Source: an uncultured Sphingomonadales bacterium (GTDB lineage: Bacteria; Pseudomonadota; Alphaproteobacteria; Sphingomonadales; Sphingomonadaceae). From it: 64,000 nt of DNA. Position numbers and translations under genes: made by a program. Positions within the stretch are counted from its first letter, which is position 1. Each line of letters starts with the position of its first letter. The stretch spans positions 62,001 through 126,000 of the forward strand of contig CAILBC010000045.1 of NCBI GenBank assembly GCA_903832325.1, in the 5' to 3' direction. Positions 26,524 through 35,235 of this stretch are shown here, piece after piece. Below the pieces are notes generated by a model. That model was not told where the DNA came from. It did not search any database and saw nothing but the letters and a program-made list of their open reading frames with translations.

Positions 26524-27779
26524 ACCTGCTCCAGCGCCTGGGCAAAGTCGGCGATCAGGTCGTCGGGGTGTTCAATCCCGACCGACAGACGGATCGTTCC
26601 TTCGGTAATGCCGCCGGCGGCGCGGTCGGCGGCGGGCACGTTGTAATGCGTTGTCGTGGCCGAATGGCAGGCCAGCGTTTCCGATCCACCCAGGCTGACG
26701 GCCTGCTTCACCAGGCGCAAGCCATCCAGCAGCCGGAACGCTTCGGCCTGGCCGCCGTGAAGGTGCAGCGAGAACGTGGAGCCATGGCCCTTGCACTGGC
26801 GCGCAACGACCGCGGCCTGCGGGCTGCCTTCGGGCAGGAAGCCGAGATAGGTGATGCCCGCGACCTTGGGATGATCACGCAAAAAGGTTGCCACAAGCTG
26901 CGCGTTCGACATCGCGCGTTCGGATCGCACTGCCACGCTTTCCAGGCTGCGCAGCACCAGCCAGCAGGTGAACGGATCGCAATGCGTACCCAGCACCGTG
27001 CGCAATTGCAGCAGCGGCTCGATCAGATCGGCCCGGCCCGAGATCCCGCCCGCCAGCAGATCGCTGTGCCCGCCGCAATATTTGGTGAGCGACGTCATGT
27101 TGAGATCGACGCCCAGTTCGATCGGCCGCTGGGCAAAAGGCGCCAGAAACGTGTTGTCGCAGACCACCAGCGGGCGGCGGCCGGTCTTTGCCCCCACTTC
27201 ATCGGCAATCGCCACCACCAGCGCGATATCGGTGATCGCCGCGGTGGGGTTGGCCGGGGTTTCGATCACGATCAGCGCCAGCGGGCCTTGCGACAGCGCC
27301 AGTTCGGCCTGCGCGCGGATATGATCGCCATCGCAGCCATCCAGGATCGGCACGGCCGTTGCGCCAAAGCGCGGCATGAGCTGGTTATAGAGCCCGTCGG
27401 TGCCACCATAGATCGGGCGGCTGTGCAGCACGCTGTCACCCGGGCGCACGTGTTCGATGGCAATCGCGCTGTGCGCCGCCATGCCGGATGAAAACGCCGC
27501 CGCGCGTTCGGCGCCGTCGACTGCCGCCAGCCGCGTTTCCAGCATGGCCAGATTAGGATGCGACAGCCGCGAATAGATATAGGCCGGCTGCCCCGCCATC
27601 GGGCCGGTGCCGCGAAAATAGGCCTCGTGAATGTCGCGCGCCTGCGCGGCGCTTTCATAGACGAATGTCGAAGTCAGATAGACCGGCGGTTTGGCCGCAC
27701 CACTCGCCGTGGCCGGGTCATAGCCGCTGGTGATGGCCAGCGTTTCGGGGCGAAACGACGCGCCCTGATCATGCGGCAT
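26520..27779 (-). CDS. Cys/Met-metabolism PLP enzyme (cystathionine gamma-synthase family)
   Basis: 419 aa, full family length. The substrate-phosphate pocket YSRLSHPN is near residue 70, AAFSSGMAAHS near 93, the PLP-binding lysine in SLTKYCGGHSD near residue 213, and GTIRLSVGIEH near the C-terminus. Residues around the active site read YGGT, not the YGCT of methionine gamma-lyase, so true methionine gamma-lyase activity is doubtful. Its place between the Rieske gene (11-base overlap) and the opine-oxidase-like pair suggests that the demethylated amino acid may be its substrate; that is inference. It could also be an unrelated trans-sulfuration enzyme that shares the operon. Confidence 0.82.
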   Translation of the reverse strand: MPHDQGASFRPETLAITSGYDPATASGAAKPPVYLTSTFVYESAAQARDIHEAYFRGTGPMAGQPAYIYSRLSHPNLAMLETRLAAVDGAERAAAFSSGMAAHSAIAIEHVRPGDSVLHSRPIYGGTDGLYNQLMPRFGATAVPILDGCDGDHIRAQAELALSQGPLALIVIETPANPTAAITDIALVVAIADEVGAKTGRRPLVVCDNTFLAPFAQRPIELGVDLNMTSLTKYCGGHSDLLAGGISGRADLIEPLLQLRTVLGTHCDPFTCWLVLRSLESVAVRSERAMSNAQLVATFLRDHPKVAGITYLGFLPEGSPQAAVVARQCKGHGSTFSLHLHGGQAEAFRLLDGLRLVKQAVSLGGSETLACHSATTTHYNVPAADRAAGGITEGTIRLSVGIEHPDDLIADFAQALEQV

Positions 27780-29007
27780 GCAGCACGCCCCCGGTCTTTA
27801 CGCCCAGCTTTTCGTCGCAATAGGCCATCGCCTTTGCACAATACCAGTCGACAAAGCGCATCACCAGCGCTTCGGCTTCGGGCGAATAGGGCCCGGGGAT
27901 ATAGCCCGGGCTGTCCACGCCATCCTGGTTGTTTTCGGCCAGTTCCTTGTCCTGCAGATTGGTGGTGTGCCACGGTTCGGCAATCGCTTCGGGATCATAG
28001 TCCACGCCGGCAATGGCATCCTTGTGCACCAGCCACTTGGCCGTCACCAGCGTTTCGCGCGCGTTGATCGGCATCGCGCTGAAGAAAAACACCTGGTCGG
28101 CCGTGGCATGGGCAAAGCTGTGCGGTTCCAGCGCCCAGCGCATCGATCCGATATCGCCATCGCCGGTTTCGCACATCAGCTTTTTCACCGCGTGCTTGCC
28201 ATCCATGGTCATCGACACCATGCCGGGGTTGAGCGGAAAGCGGATCGCCTGCCACCAATCTTCGCCCACGCCTTCGCTCGGCAGGCCGATTTCGGCCATG
28301 CGCCGTTCAAACCGTTCGGCAAAATCGGCCCCGCCATAATCGAAATAGGCGCTGAACCCGGCCGGGAACGTGCGCGCGAGTTCGGGGTGCGAGGCCTGAC
28401 AGTGATAGCATTCGCGCCCGTTTTCCAGCACCAGTTTCCAGTTGGCGTGTTCGACCAGCGTTTCCACGCGCGCCACTTTGGCGTTTTCCAGATTGTGCGG
28501 CGCGATCAACGGCTCGAATTCGGCGCGGAACCGGTCGAACGACGGCGGATTGTCCGACAGGCAGATATAGATCACCCCGGACATGACCTCGGTCCGCACC
28601 GGATTGAGGCCATGATCGCTGTTGTCGAAATCATCGGGCATGCGGCCCGCGCTCAACAACGATCCGTCGAGGTTGTAAGTCCACTTGTGATACGGGCAGA
28701 CGATGCGCGGGCTTTTGCCCAGGCCTTCCTTGCACAGCACCGCACCGCGGTGGCGGCACGAATTGTGAAAGCCGCGGATCTGGCCATCGCGCCCGCGCAC
28801 GATCAGCACCGGCCAGGGCCCGATCTTGATCGACGTGTAATTGCCGGGCTCAGGGATTTCGCAGGAAAAACCGGCCATCAGCCACGACCGTTCATAGACT
28901 GCGTGAAGATCGAAATCGACCATCGCCGGATCGTTGTAAAGCGCCTGCGGCAGGCTGTGGCCCGGCTGGCGGCTGGCAATGGCATCCCTGATCTGACCGA
29001 GATCCAC
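27769..29007 (-). CDS. Rieske-type N-demethylating monooxygenase (GbcA-like)
   Basis: 412 aa from a GTG start preceded by AGGGGA at good spacing; there is no ATG near the domain edge. The Rieske centre is complete: C84-x-H86 and C104-x2-H107 (SCRHRG and CPYHKW). The catalytic iron site ENGRECYHCQASHPEL gives H202 and H207. The electron-bridging residue is a glutamate (E199), as in carnitine monooxygenase, rather than the aspartate of most ring hydroxylases. The family removes a methyl group from quaternary amines such as glycine betaine or stachydrine. First gene of the operon. No ferredoxin reductase partner is encoded in the window. Confidence 0.85.
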   Translation of the reverse strand: MDLGQIRDAIASRQPGHSLPQALYNDPAMVDFDLHAVYERSWLMAGFSCEIPEPGNYTSIKIGPWPVLIVRGRDGQIRGFHNSCRHRGAVLCKEGLGKSPRIVCPYHKWTYNLDGSLLSAGRMPDDFDNSDHGLNPVRTEVMSGVIYICLSDNPPSFDRFRAEFEPLIAPHNLENAKVARVETLVEHANWKLVLENGRECYHCQASHPELARTFPAGFSAYFDYGGADFAERFERRMAEIGLPSEGVGEDWWQAIRFPLNPGMVSMTMDGKHAVKKLMCETGDGDIGSMRWALEPHSFAHATADQVFFFSAMPINARETLVTAKWLVHKDAIAGVDYDPEAIAEPWHTTNLQDKELAENNQDGVDSPGYIPGPYSPEAEALVMRFVDWYCAKAMAYCDEKLGVKTGGVLHAA

Positions 29008-29222
29008 CTGACATATCCCCTTTTCATGGCGGCCGGAGGCAGCCGCCCAAGACATCGCGCGCGCACCCCGCAGCGGGGTGGCCGGCGCCACGCCGTCAAC
29101 AAAGGTTTGATGACACGCCCATGCTGGCCAGCGCGAATCCCATTATGTCATGGCCACATTCGATTTTTTGCGTGGGGATTGATCATCGAGACACGCGATT
29201 TCGCGGATGGACAGTGATATTG
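29008..29222. promoter_or_regulatory. Divergent control region of the demethylation operon
   Basis: 215 bases between the Rieske gene (minus) and a LysR gene (plus), the usual arrangement for a LysR regulator and its target. The stretch 29125-29200 is AT-richer than its surroundings (CATTATGTCATGG, ATTCGATTTTTTGCG). I see no clear T-N11-A palindrome. No other gene is evident. Confidence 0.5.
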
Positions 29223-30278
29223 ATGCAGAACAATGACACTGGCGGGGCGCGCGATGGGCGCGAACCTGCACCACGGTGGCGCAACGCATCGAAAGGCCGG
29301 ACAATCGCGACCAACCCCCTGATCAATCGTCGCTGGCTGCCGCTGAACGCCTTGCGCGCGTTCGAGGCGGTGGGCCGGCATCTCAGCTTCACGGCCGGGG
29401 CGCAGGCGCTGACCGTGTCGCAATCGGCGATGAGCCGCCATGTCAGCAGTCTGGAAGACCTGCTGGGCAAACCGCTGTTCGAACGATCGGCCAGCGGATT
29501 GCGGCTGACACCGGCGGGCGAAGTGCTGTTGCCGGTGGTGGCAAAGTGCCTCGACCGGCTGGAGGAAACGCTCAACACGGTGCGCAACCGTGACAGCGAA
29601 AGCCGGCCGCTGCGGCTGCACATTCCGCCCTCGCTGCTTTATCAGACGGCGCTGCCGCTGCTCCACGGGTTTCGCCAGCAGCATCCCGAAGTGCGCATCG
29701 ATGTCACCACGTCAAACGTCACCGGCAGTCCGCAGGGCAAAGTCGATATGGCAATCGTGTTTGACCGGCCCAATGTCGATGATCGCATCACCGATCTGCT
29801 GTGGATGGTGCGCGTCGCCCCGCTCTGTTCGCCCGCGACCTGGGCGGCGCATGTTGAACGCAGCAAGGGCGGCGCCTCGCTCGAAGCGTTCCTGAAAGAT
29901 ACCGAGCTGCTGCACGTAAAGCTCGACAACGAACCGCGCGGGCTCTTGTGGAGCACGTATGCCGATCAGCAGCGGCTCAATCTCGATACCGGCAGCGGGC
30001 TGGCATTCGACACCGCGTTTTCGGCGGTGCGCTATGCCATGTCGGCCACCGGCGTGGTGCTGGCCGATATCGACATGTTTGCCGACGAAATTGCGGCGGG
30101 CAACCTGGTCATGCCGTTTTCGTGCATTTGCGCCGATGGCTATGGCTATTATCTGAAAACCCACGCCGAAGACTTGTCGGACCCGACCATTTTCCTGTTG
30201 CGCGACTGGATCATCCGCCATTTTGCGCGCGGCAATCTGGACAGCGACGAACCGATGCGGCTGGCACCGGGGGCCTGA
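29223..30278 (+). CDS. LysR family regulator, GcvA-like
   Basis: 351 aa from the ATG beginning MQNNDTGG. An N-terminal tail of about 40 residues precedes the winged helix (LNALRAFEAVGRHLSFTAG, then SQSAMSRHVSSLEDLLG). The effector domain follows and ends with FLLRDWIIRHF. The NALRAFEAVGRH opening is typical of the GcvA branch. It is divergent from the Rieske-sox operon, so it is the likely activator, with the substrate or a demethylation intermediate as a plausible co-inducer. A longer in-frame start at 29121 would add residues lacking domain character. Confidence 0.88.
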   Translation: MQNNDTGGARDGREPAPRWRNASKGRTIATNPLINRRWLPLNALRAFEAVGRHLSFTAGAQALTVSQSAMSRHVSSLEDLLGKPLFERSASGLRLTPAGEVLLPVVAKCLDRLEETLNTVRNRDSESRPLRLHIPPSLLYQTALPLLHGFRQQHPEVRIDVTTSNVTGSPQGKVDMAIVFDRPNVDDRITDLLWMVRVAPLCSPATWAAHVERSKGGASLEAFLKDTELLHVKLDNEPRGLLWSTYADQQRLNLDTGSGLAFDTAFSAVRYAMSATGVVLADIDMFADEIAAGNLVMPFSCICADGYGYYLKTHAEDLSDPTIFLLRDWIIRHFARGNLDSDEPMRLAPGA

Positions 30279-30317
30279 ACCGGCGCGCCTTCCATTCGGC
30301 CGCCTCAAATCAGCCCC

Positions 30318-30373
30318 CCAAATTCAGACCGCCAAATTCAGGCCCCCAAATTCAGGCCCGCAAATTCAGGCCG
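30318..30373. repeat. 14-bp tandem repeat, four copies
   Basis: CCAAATTCAGGCCC repeats with an exact 14-base period at 30318, 30332, 30346 and 30360; copies differ at one or two positions. A degenerate copy precedes it at about 30304. It fills most of the 108-base gap between the convergent LysR and outer-membrane genes. It is not a CRISPR array (no spacers). Confidence 0.92.
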
Positions 30374-30386
30374 CTGATCCGGTCTT

Positions 30387-31160
30387 TCAGATCGGCACGC
30401 CGATGATGAACTTGACGATCACGTCGTCTTTGCTCGTGCCATAGCCTTTGCCCACCCCGGCGTTGAGGTTCCACTGGCCGATCGTGGTGTCGATCGAAAC
30501 GAACGTGGCGTGGTCGGTGCGCGCCAGGCGGCCGAAATCGCGCAACGATCCGGCGCCGTTATAGCTTTCCAGGCTGATCACCGTCTTGCCCGGCAGCTTG
30601 TAGCCGATCCGCGTGGCCAGTTGCACTTGCGCCGGGCCCCTGGCCGGCCCCGACAGCGCAAAATCGACATTCACGTTGCCCCCGATGATCCAGCGATCGC
30701 TGTTCCACCCGGCGATCACTTTCACCTCGTTGTTCCAGGGGTTCTGATCGAGGTGATAGGCCACGCGGCCCACTTCGTAATTGATGCCGTAATAGAGCCC
30801 CTTTTCGGGGTGGCGCGGCAGCCATTTCACGCGCACTTTCCAGCCGTCGGCGCGCAAGTGCCCGCCGGCATCGAGCGTGGCGAGCGGCAGATAGAGCCCG
30901 AGTTCCACATCGGAATTGACCGAATAGGACCATTCCGGGGTTACGCGGATGCGGTGCACGCTTTGTTGCTGCCCCGCATAATCGGGCGTCCGGTCACCCG
31001 ACAGCGTGTCGTTGACATGGACATCCAGCCCGAAATGGTGCGCCGCATTGATATCGCCGAGATAGACCTGGATTTCCTCATCCGCCGCGCGCGCGCTGGT
31101 ACCGGCGCCAATCAGGGCAAAAGCGGCCGCTGCGCGCAACAGATGGCGGACATGGAACAT
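30387..31160 (-). CDS. Outer-membrane protein, probable beta-barrel
   Basis: 257 aa from the ATG beginning MFHVRHLLRAAAAFALIGAG; residues 1-25 are a signal peptide ending ARA-A. The mature part is made of alternating, amphipathic strands (RIRVTPEWSYSV, VELGLYLPLATL, NVNVDFALSG, YKLPGKTVISLESY) and ends in a hydrophobic strand (VIVKFIIGVPI), as expected for a small outer-membrane barrel. No family name is secure. It lies 119 bases downstream of glpK in the same direction. An outer-membrane role in glycerol uptake is possible but unproven. Confidence 0.65.
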   Translation of the reverse strand: MFHVRHLLRAAAAFALIGAGTSARAADEEIQVYLGDINAAHHFGLDVHVNDTLSGDRTPDYAGQQQSVHRIRVTPEWSYSVNSDVELGLYLPLATLDAGGHLRADGWKVRVKWLPRHPEKGLYYGINYEVGRVAYHLDQNPWNNEVKVIAGWNSDRWIIGGNVNVDFALSGPARGPAQVQLATRIGYKLPGKTVISLESYNGAGSLRDFGRLARTDHATFVSIDTTIGQWNLNAGVGKGYGTSKDDVIVKFIIGVPI

Positions 31161-31279
31161 CACAAGGCTTTCCCGCAGCCCACCGGCCCGGCCCGGTTGC
31201 TCCGCCCTCCTGCGGCAAAATTGTGCGCCGCACAAGTTTGCCGCGTGCCGCTTTGCCCCTGCGGGCGATCGAATTTGCC

Positions 31280-32782
31280 TCAGGCGCGTCTGGACAGGGT
31301 GCGCGACACCGCGTCTTGCCATCCGGCAACCAGTGCATCGCGCCGCGCGGCCGCCATCGCCGGATCGAACCGCGCGCCGCGCTGCCAGGTGCGCGCCAGC
31401 GCATCGAGCCCGCTCCACACCCCCACGGCAAGTCCCGCATGGAACGCCGCGCCCAAGGCCGTGGTTTCCAGGTGGTCGGGCCGTTCAACCGGCGTGTCGA
31501 GCAGATCGGCGAGGAACTGGCACAGCCAATCGTTGGCGGCCATGCCCCCGTCAACGCGCAGCGCCGCCGGCCAGACCGCACCATCGGCGGCCATTGTCGC
31601 AGCCAGATCGCGAGTCTGAAAACCCACCGCTTCGAGCGCCGCGCGCGCCAGATGCGCCTGGGTCGTGCCCAAAGTCAGGCCGAAAATTGCCCCGCGCGCA
31701 TCCGGGTCCCAGTGCGGCGCGCCCAGCCCGGCAAAGGCCGGCACCATCGTGACGCCATGGGCATCATCGACGCTGGTCGCCATGTCCTGCGTCTGGCTGG
31801 CGTGGGTGATAACCCCCAGCCCGTCGCGCAGCCATTTTACCGCTGCGCCGGCGACGAAAATCGATCCTTCGAGCGCATATGTCATTTTTCCGTTCAGCCG
31901 ATAGGCCGGCGTGGTCAGCAGCCCGCCGTGCGAAACCAGCGCCTTTTCGCCGGTGTTGATCAGCATGAAGCAGCCGGTGCCATACGTCGATTTGACTTCG
32001 CCCGGCTGAAAGCAGACCTGGCCAAACAGTGCGGCCTGCTGGTCACCCGCCATGCCGGCGATGGGAATCTGTGCCTCGAACAGCCCCGGCGCAGTCACCC
32101 CGAACAGGCGACTGTTGTCGTGCACTTCGGGCAGGATGGCCATCGGCACGCGCAGCGCGCGGCACAGCTCTTCATCCCATTGCTGGCGATGAATGTCGTA
32201 AATCAGCGTGCGGCCGGCGTTGGTCACATCGGTGGCGTGCACCGCGCCGCCGGTCAGGCGCCACAGCAGAAAGCTGTCGATCGTGCCAAACGCCAGCTCG
32301 CCACGTTCGGCGCGTGCGCGCGCACCGGGCACATTGTCGAGGATCCAGGCGATCTTGGTGCCCGAAAAATAGGGATCGAGCACCAGCCCGGTGCGTTCCG
32401 CCACCAGCGTGCCCAGCCCTTCGGCCTTCAGCCGGTGGCATTCTTCGGCGGTGCGGCGGTCCTGCCACACGATTGCGCGGTGGATCGCCTCGCCGCTGGC
32501 ACGGTCCCAGATCACCGTGGTTTCGCGCTGGTTGGTAATGCCGATCGCGGCAATGCCCGCGGCCGAAAGGCCGGCCGTTGCAATCGCCTCGCGCGCAGTG
32601 GCCAGCGTGTCGCGCCAGATATCCTCGGGATCGTGCTCCACCCAGCCGGCAGCGGGATAATGCTGCGCGAATTCGGCCTGGGCAGTGGCCACCGGCCGCG
32701 CATGGGCATCAAACACGATGGCGCGCGTCGATGTGGTGCCCTGATCGATCGCCAGAATATGCTGCCCGCTGGTCTCGCCCAT
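31280..32782 (-). CDS. glpK: Glycerol kinase
   Basis: 500 aa. Phosphorylates glycerol to sn-glycerol 3-phosphate with ATP. The FGGY fold opens with ILAIDQGTTSTRAIVFD; WVEHDPEDIW and ITNQRETTVIWD, followed by AIVWQDRRT, are glycerol-kinase signatures, and the C-terminal half has TYGTGCFMLINTG and GLGAPHWDPDARG. The start ATG is directly upstream of the domain. It is divergent from glpD and separated from it by a putative GlpR-controlled region. No glpF facilitator gene is visible nearby. Confidence 0.97.
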   Translation of the reverse strand: MGETSGQHILAIDQGTTSTRAIVFDAHARPVATAQAEFAQHYPAAGWVEHDPEDIWRDTLATAREAIATAGLSAAGIAAIGITNQRETTVIWDRASGEAIHRAIVWQDRRTAEECHRLKAEGLGTLVAERTGLVLDPYFSGTKIAWILDNVPGARARAERGELAFGTIDSFLLWRLTGGAVHATDVTNAGRTLIYDIHRQQWDEELCRALRVPMAILPEVHDNSRLFGVTAPGLFEAQIPIAGMAGDQQAALFGQVCFQPGEVKSTYGTGCFMLINTGEKALVSHGGLLTTPAYRLNGKMTYALEGSIFVAGAAVKWLRDGLGVITHASQTQDMATSVDDAHGVTMVPAFAGLGAPHWDPDARGAIFGLTLGTTQAHLARAALEAVGFQTRDLAATMAADGAVWPAALRVDGGMAANDWLCQFLADLLDTPVERPDHLETTALGAAFHAGLAVGVWSGLDALARTWQRGARFDPAMAAARRDALVAGWQDAVSRTLSRRA

Positions 32783-32800
32783 GATGTCATCCCTCTCGTA

Positions 32801-32850
32801 TTTTCGTTTGATGTTCGTTATAGCCGCTTATCGTTCGTTTCAAATTCGAA
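32801..32850. promoter_or_regulatory. Putative GlpR operator cluster between glpK and glpD
   Basis: TTTCGTTT (about 32802-32809), TTCGTT (32814-32819), TCGTTCGTTT (32831-32840) and TTCGAA (32845-32850) cluster in the 114-base divergent gap. DeoR-family GlpR proteins bind repeats containing TTCG, and the repressor gene lies two genes away. Exact half-site boundaries are uncertain. Confidence 0.5.
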
Positions 32851-32896
32851 TTTGCGCAAGGTGCGCAAAAATCCTGTCGCAGCGGAGCATTCCACC

Positions 32897-34447
32897 ATGG
32901 CCGTGCCGGAGCAAGCCCCCGAAGTTGCAAAATCCGATCAGGCCATTTTCGACCTGCTGATCGTGGGGGGCGGGATCAATGGCGCCGGGATCGCGCGCGA
33001 TGCCGCCGGTCGCGGGCTTTCGGTGCTGCTGGTAGAGGCCGAGGATCTGGCGCAGCACACGTCGTCGGCATCGACCAAGCTGATCCATGGCGGGTTGCGT
33101 TACCTCGAATATGGCGAATTCCGCCTGGTGCGCGAGGCGCTGATCGAGCGTGAGCGGCTGTGGGGCATGGCGCCGCACATCATCTGGCCCTTGCGCTTTG
33201 TCCTGCCACAGCTTCATTCGCCGCGCCCGGCGTGGATGGTGCGGCTGGGCCTGTTTCTTTACGACCATCTTGGCGGCCGCAAGCGCTTGCCGGCCACCGA
33301 AAGCATCGATCTGGCGCGCGCGCCGCAGGGCGCGGGGCTCAATCCCGGGGCCCGCCGCGCGTTCGTCTATTCGGATTGCTGGGTGGAAGACAGCCGGCTG
33401 GTCGTGCTCAACGCGATGGATGCCGTATCGCGCGGCGCGGTGGTCGCCACGCGCACCCGGCTGGTTTCGGCGCAGCGCCGCGGCGCGGGCTGGGTCGCCA
33501 CGATTGCCGACGCCGATGGCGCCCGCCAGGTCGAGGCGCGCGCGCTGGTCAATGCCGCCGGCCCCTGGGTGGAGGATGTGATCCAGCGCACGCGCGATCC
33601 GGCAACCGCCGGCAACCAGCGCAGCCGGGGCGTGCGGCTGATCAAGGGCAGCCATATCGTGCTGCCCCGGCTCTATCCCGGCGATCACGCGTTTCTGCTG
33701 CAAAATCCTGACCGGCGCGTGGTCTTTGCCATTCCCTATGAAGGCGAATTCACGCTGATCGGCACGACCGACGAACCCTGGACGCTGCCGCCGGGGCCGG
33801 CAACGATTTCGGATGGCGAAACCGACTATCTGCTCGATACCGTGCGCCGCTATTTCGCCACCCCGGTCACCCGCGCGGATATCCGCTGGACATATGCCGG
33901 CATCCGCCCGCTTTATGACGATCATGCGGCCAATGCCTCGGCCGTGACGCGCGACTATGTGCTCGATCTGGATGCGTCGCAGGGCGCGGCACCGATGCTC
34001 AGCGTGTTTGGCGGCAAGATCACCACGTTCCGCAAACTGGCCGAGCACGCGATGGAAAAGCTTGCCGCCCATTTCCCGATGGCCGGCCCGGCGTGGACCG
34101 CGGGCGCGGTCCTGCCCGGTGGTGATCTGCCCGGTGGTGATTTCGATGGTTTCGTTGCCGAACTGCGCGCCGAACGCCCCGCGCTGGCGCCCGCGCTGAT
34201 CCGCCGTCTGGCCCGCGCCTATGGCACCAGGGCCGAACACGTGCTCGCCGGGGTGCGCACGCCCGAAGATCTGGGCCGCGATTTTGGCGGCGGGTTGACC
34301 GAGGCCGAACTGACGTATCTGGCGCACCACGAATGGGCGCGCACCGCGCAGGATGTGCTGTGGCGGCGCAGCAAGATGGGGCTGCACGTGCTGCCCCAGG
34401 CCACCGAGGCGATCGACGCCTTTCTGGCTGCGATGGGACATGCCTGA
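32897..34447 (+). CDS. glpD: Aerobic glycerol-3-phosphate dehydrogenase
   Basis: 516 aa flavoprotein that oxidises sn-glycerol 3-phosphate to dihydroxyacetone phosphate and feeds electrons to quinone at the inner membrane. The FAD motif LLIVGGGINGAGIARDAAGRG is near residues 20-40, and SASTKLIHGGLRYLEYGEFRLV is the GlpD signature. The C-terminal domain includes YGTRAEHVL and LTYLAHHEWARTAQDVLWRRSKMGL split over the last 90 residues. GGAG lies 9 bases before the ATG. A small in-frame duplication gives GGDLPGGDF. It overlaps glpR by 8 bases. Confidence 0.96.
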   Translation: MAVPEQAPEVAKSDQAIFDLLIVGGGINGAGIARDAAGRGLSVLLVEAEDLAQHTSSASTKLIHGGLRYLEYGEFRLVREALIERERLWGMAPHIIWPLRFVLPQLHSPRPAWMVRLGLFLYDHLGGRKRLPATESIDLARAPQGAGLNPGARRAFVYSDCWVEDSRLVVLNAMDAVSRGAVVATRTRLVSAQRRGAGWVATIADADGARQVEARALVNAAGPWVEDVIQRTRDPATAGNQRSRGVRLIKGSHIVLPRLYPGDHAFLLQNPDRRVVFAIPYEGEFTLIGTTDEPWTLPPGPATISDGETDYLLDTVRRYFATPVTRADIRWTYAGIRPLYDDHAANASAVTRDYVLDLDASQGAAPMLSVFGGKITTFRKLAEHAMEKLAAHFPMAGPAWTAGAVLPGGDLPGGDFDGFVAELRAERPALAPALIRRLARAYGTRAEHVLAGVRTPEDLGRDFGGGLTEAELTYLAHHEWARTAQDVLWRRSKMGLHVLPQATEAIDAFLAAMGHA

Positions 34448-35228
34448 TAGCGCCAGGATGGAACGCGCCGGCAGCGCGGCGCGGCGGGCGGCTATCCTCG
34501 CGGCGGTGCGGCTGGCAGGAGAGGCCAATGTGGCCGCGCTGTCGGCGCAATTTGCCGTAACCCCGCAGACGATCCGGCGCGATCTCAATCATCTGGCCGA
34601 TCGCGCGCTGATCGCGCGGGTGCATGGCGGCGCGGCGCTCGGGTCGGGCATTGCCAATGCCCGCTATGAAGAACGGCGCGGCATGGCCGCCACGGCAAAG
34701 GCGCGGATCGGCGCCGCCGCGGCCACGCTCGTGCCCGAAGGCGCATCGCTGTTCATCAACATCGGCACCACCACCGAGGCGGTTGCGCGCCATCTGGTCC
34801 ACCATGCCAAGCTGATGGTGGTCAGCAACAATCTGAACGTGGTCGATTGCCTGGCCGGGCGCCCGGGCATCGCGGTCATCGCGGTGGGCGGCCAGGTGCG
34901 GCCCGGCGACCGCGCGGTGATCGGCGCGCTGGCCGATCAGTTCATCGACAATTTTCGCGTCGAGCTGGCGCTGATCGGCACATCGGGGCTGAGCGAAGAG
35001 GGCGATCTGCTCGATTTCGACGCCGACGAAGTGCTGGTGGCGCGCCGCATCATCCGCCAGGCGCGCAAAGTGATCCTGGTGGCCGACAGCACGAAAATCG
35101 GCCGCGCTGCGCCAATCCGCATTGCCGGGATCGAGGCGATCCACCACCTCGTCACCGACCGCGTGACCAGCCCGGCGCTGCGTGCGCTGCTGGCCGAGCG
35201 CGGCGTCGCGCTTACCGAAACCGGCTGA
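34440..35228 (+). CDS. glpR: DeoR-family repressor of glycerol metabolism
   Basis: 262 aa. An N-terminal DeoR winged helix (AQFAVTPQTIRRDLNHLAD, then ALIARVHGGA) is followed by the sugar-phosphate-sensing domain (INIGTTTEAVARHL, VALIGTSGLSEEGDLLDFD-like, ADSTKIGR). The ATG lies within the last codons of glpD, indicating coupling. An alternative ATG at 34458 also fits. Its location makes glycerol 3-phosphate the likely inducer and the glpK-glpD gap its likely target. Confidence 0.9.
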   Translation: MPDSARMERAGSAARRAAILAAVRLAGEANVAALSAQFAVTPQTIRRDLNHLADRALIARVHGGAALGSGIANARYEERRGMAATAKARIGAAAATLVPEGASLFINIGTTTEAVARHLVHHAKLMVVSNNLNVVDCLAGRPGIAVIAVGGQVRPGDRAVIGALADQFIDNFRVELALIGTSGLSEEGDLLDFDADEVLVARRIIRQARKVILVADSTKIGRAAPIRIAGIEAIHHLVTDRVTSPALRALLAERGVALTETG

Positions 35229-35235
35229 TCCGCGA

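Noticed and set aside
26520..27779. Methionine gamma-lyase as the name for the PLP enzyme
   Set aside because: The cysteine characteristic of that enzyme (YGCT) is replaced by glycine (YGGT), so only the family name is given.
30318..30373. CRISPR-like array
   Set aside because: The copies abut without spacers and have a 14-bp unit, so this is a simple tandem repeat; no cas genes are present.
31223..32896. An in-frame extension of glpD over 558 codons upstream
   Set aside because: The extension runs antisense to glpK. The true start is the ATG at 32897 with GGAG 9 bases before it.
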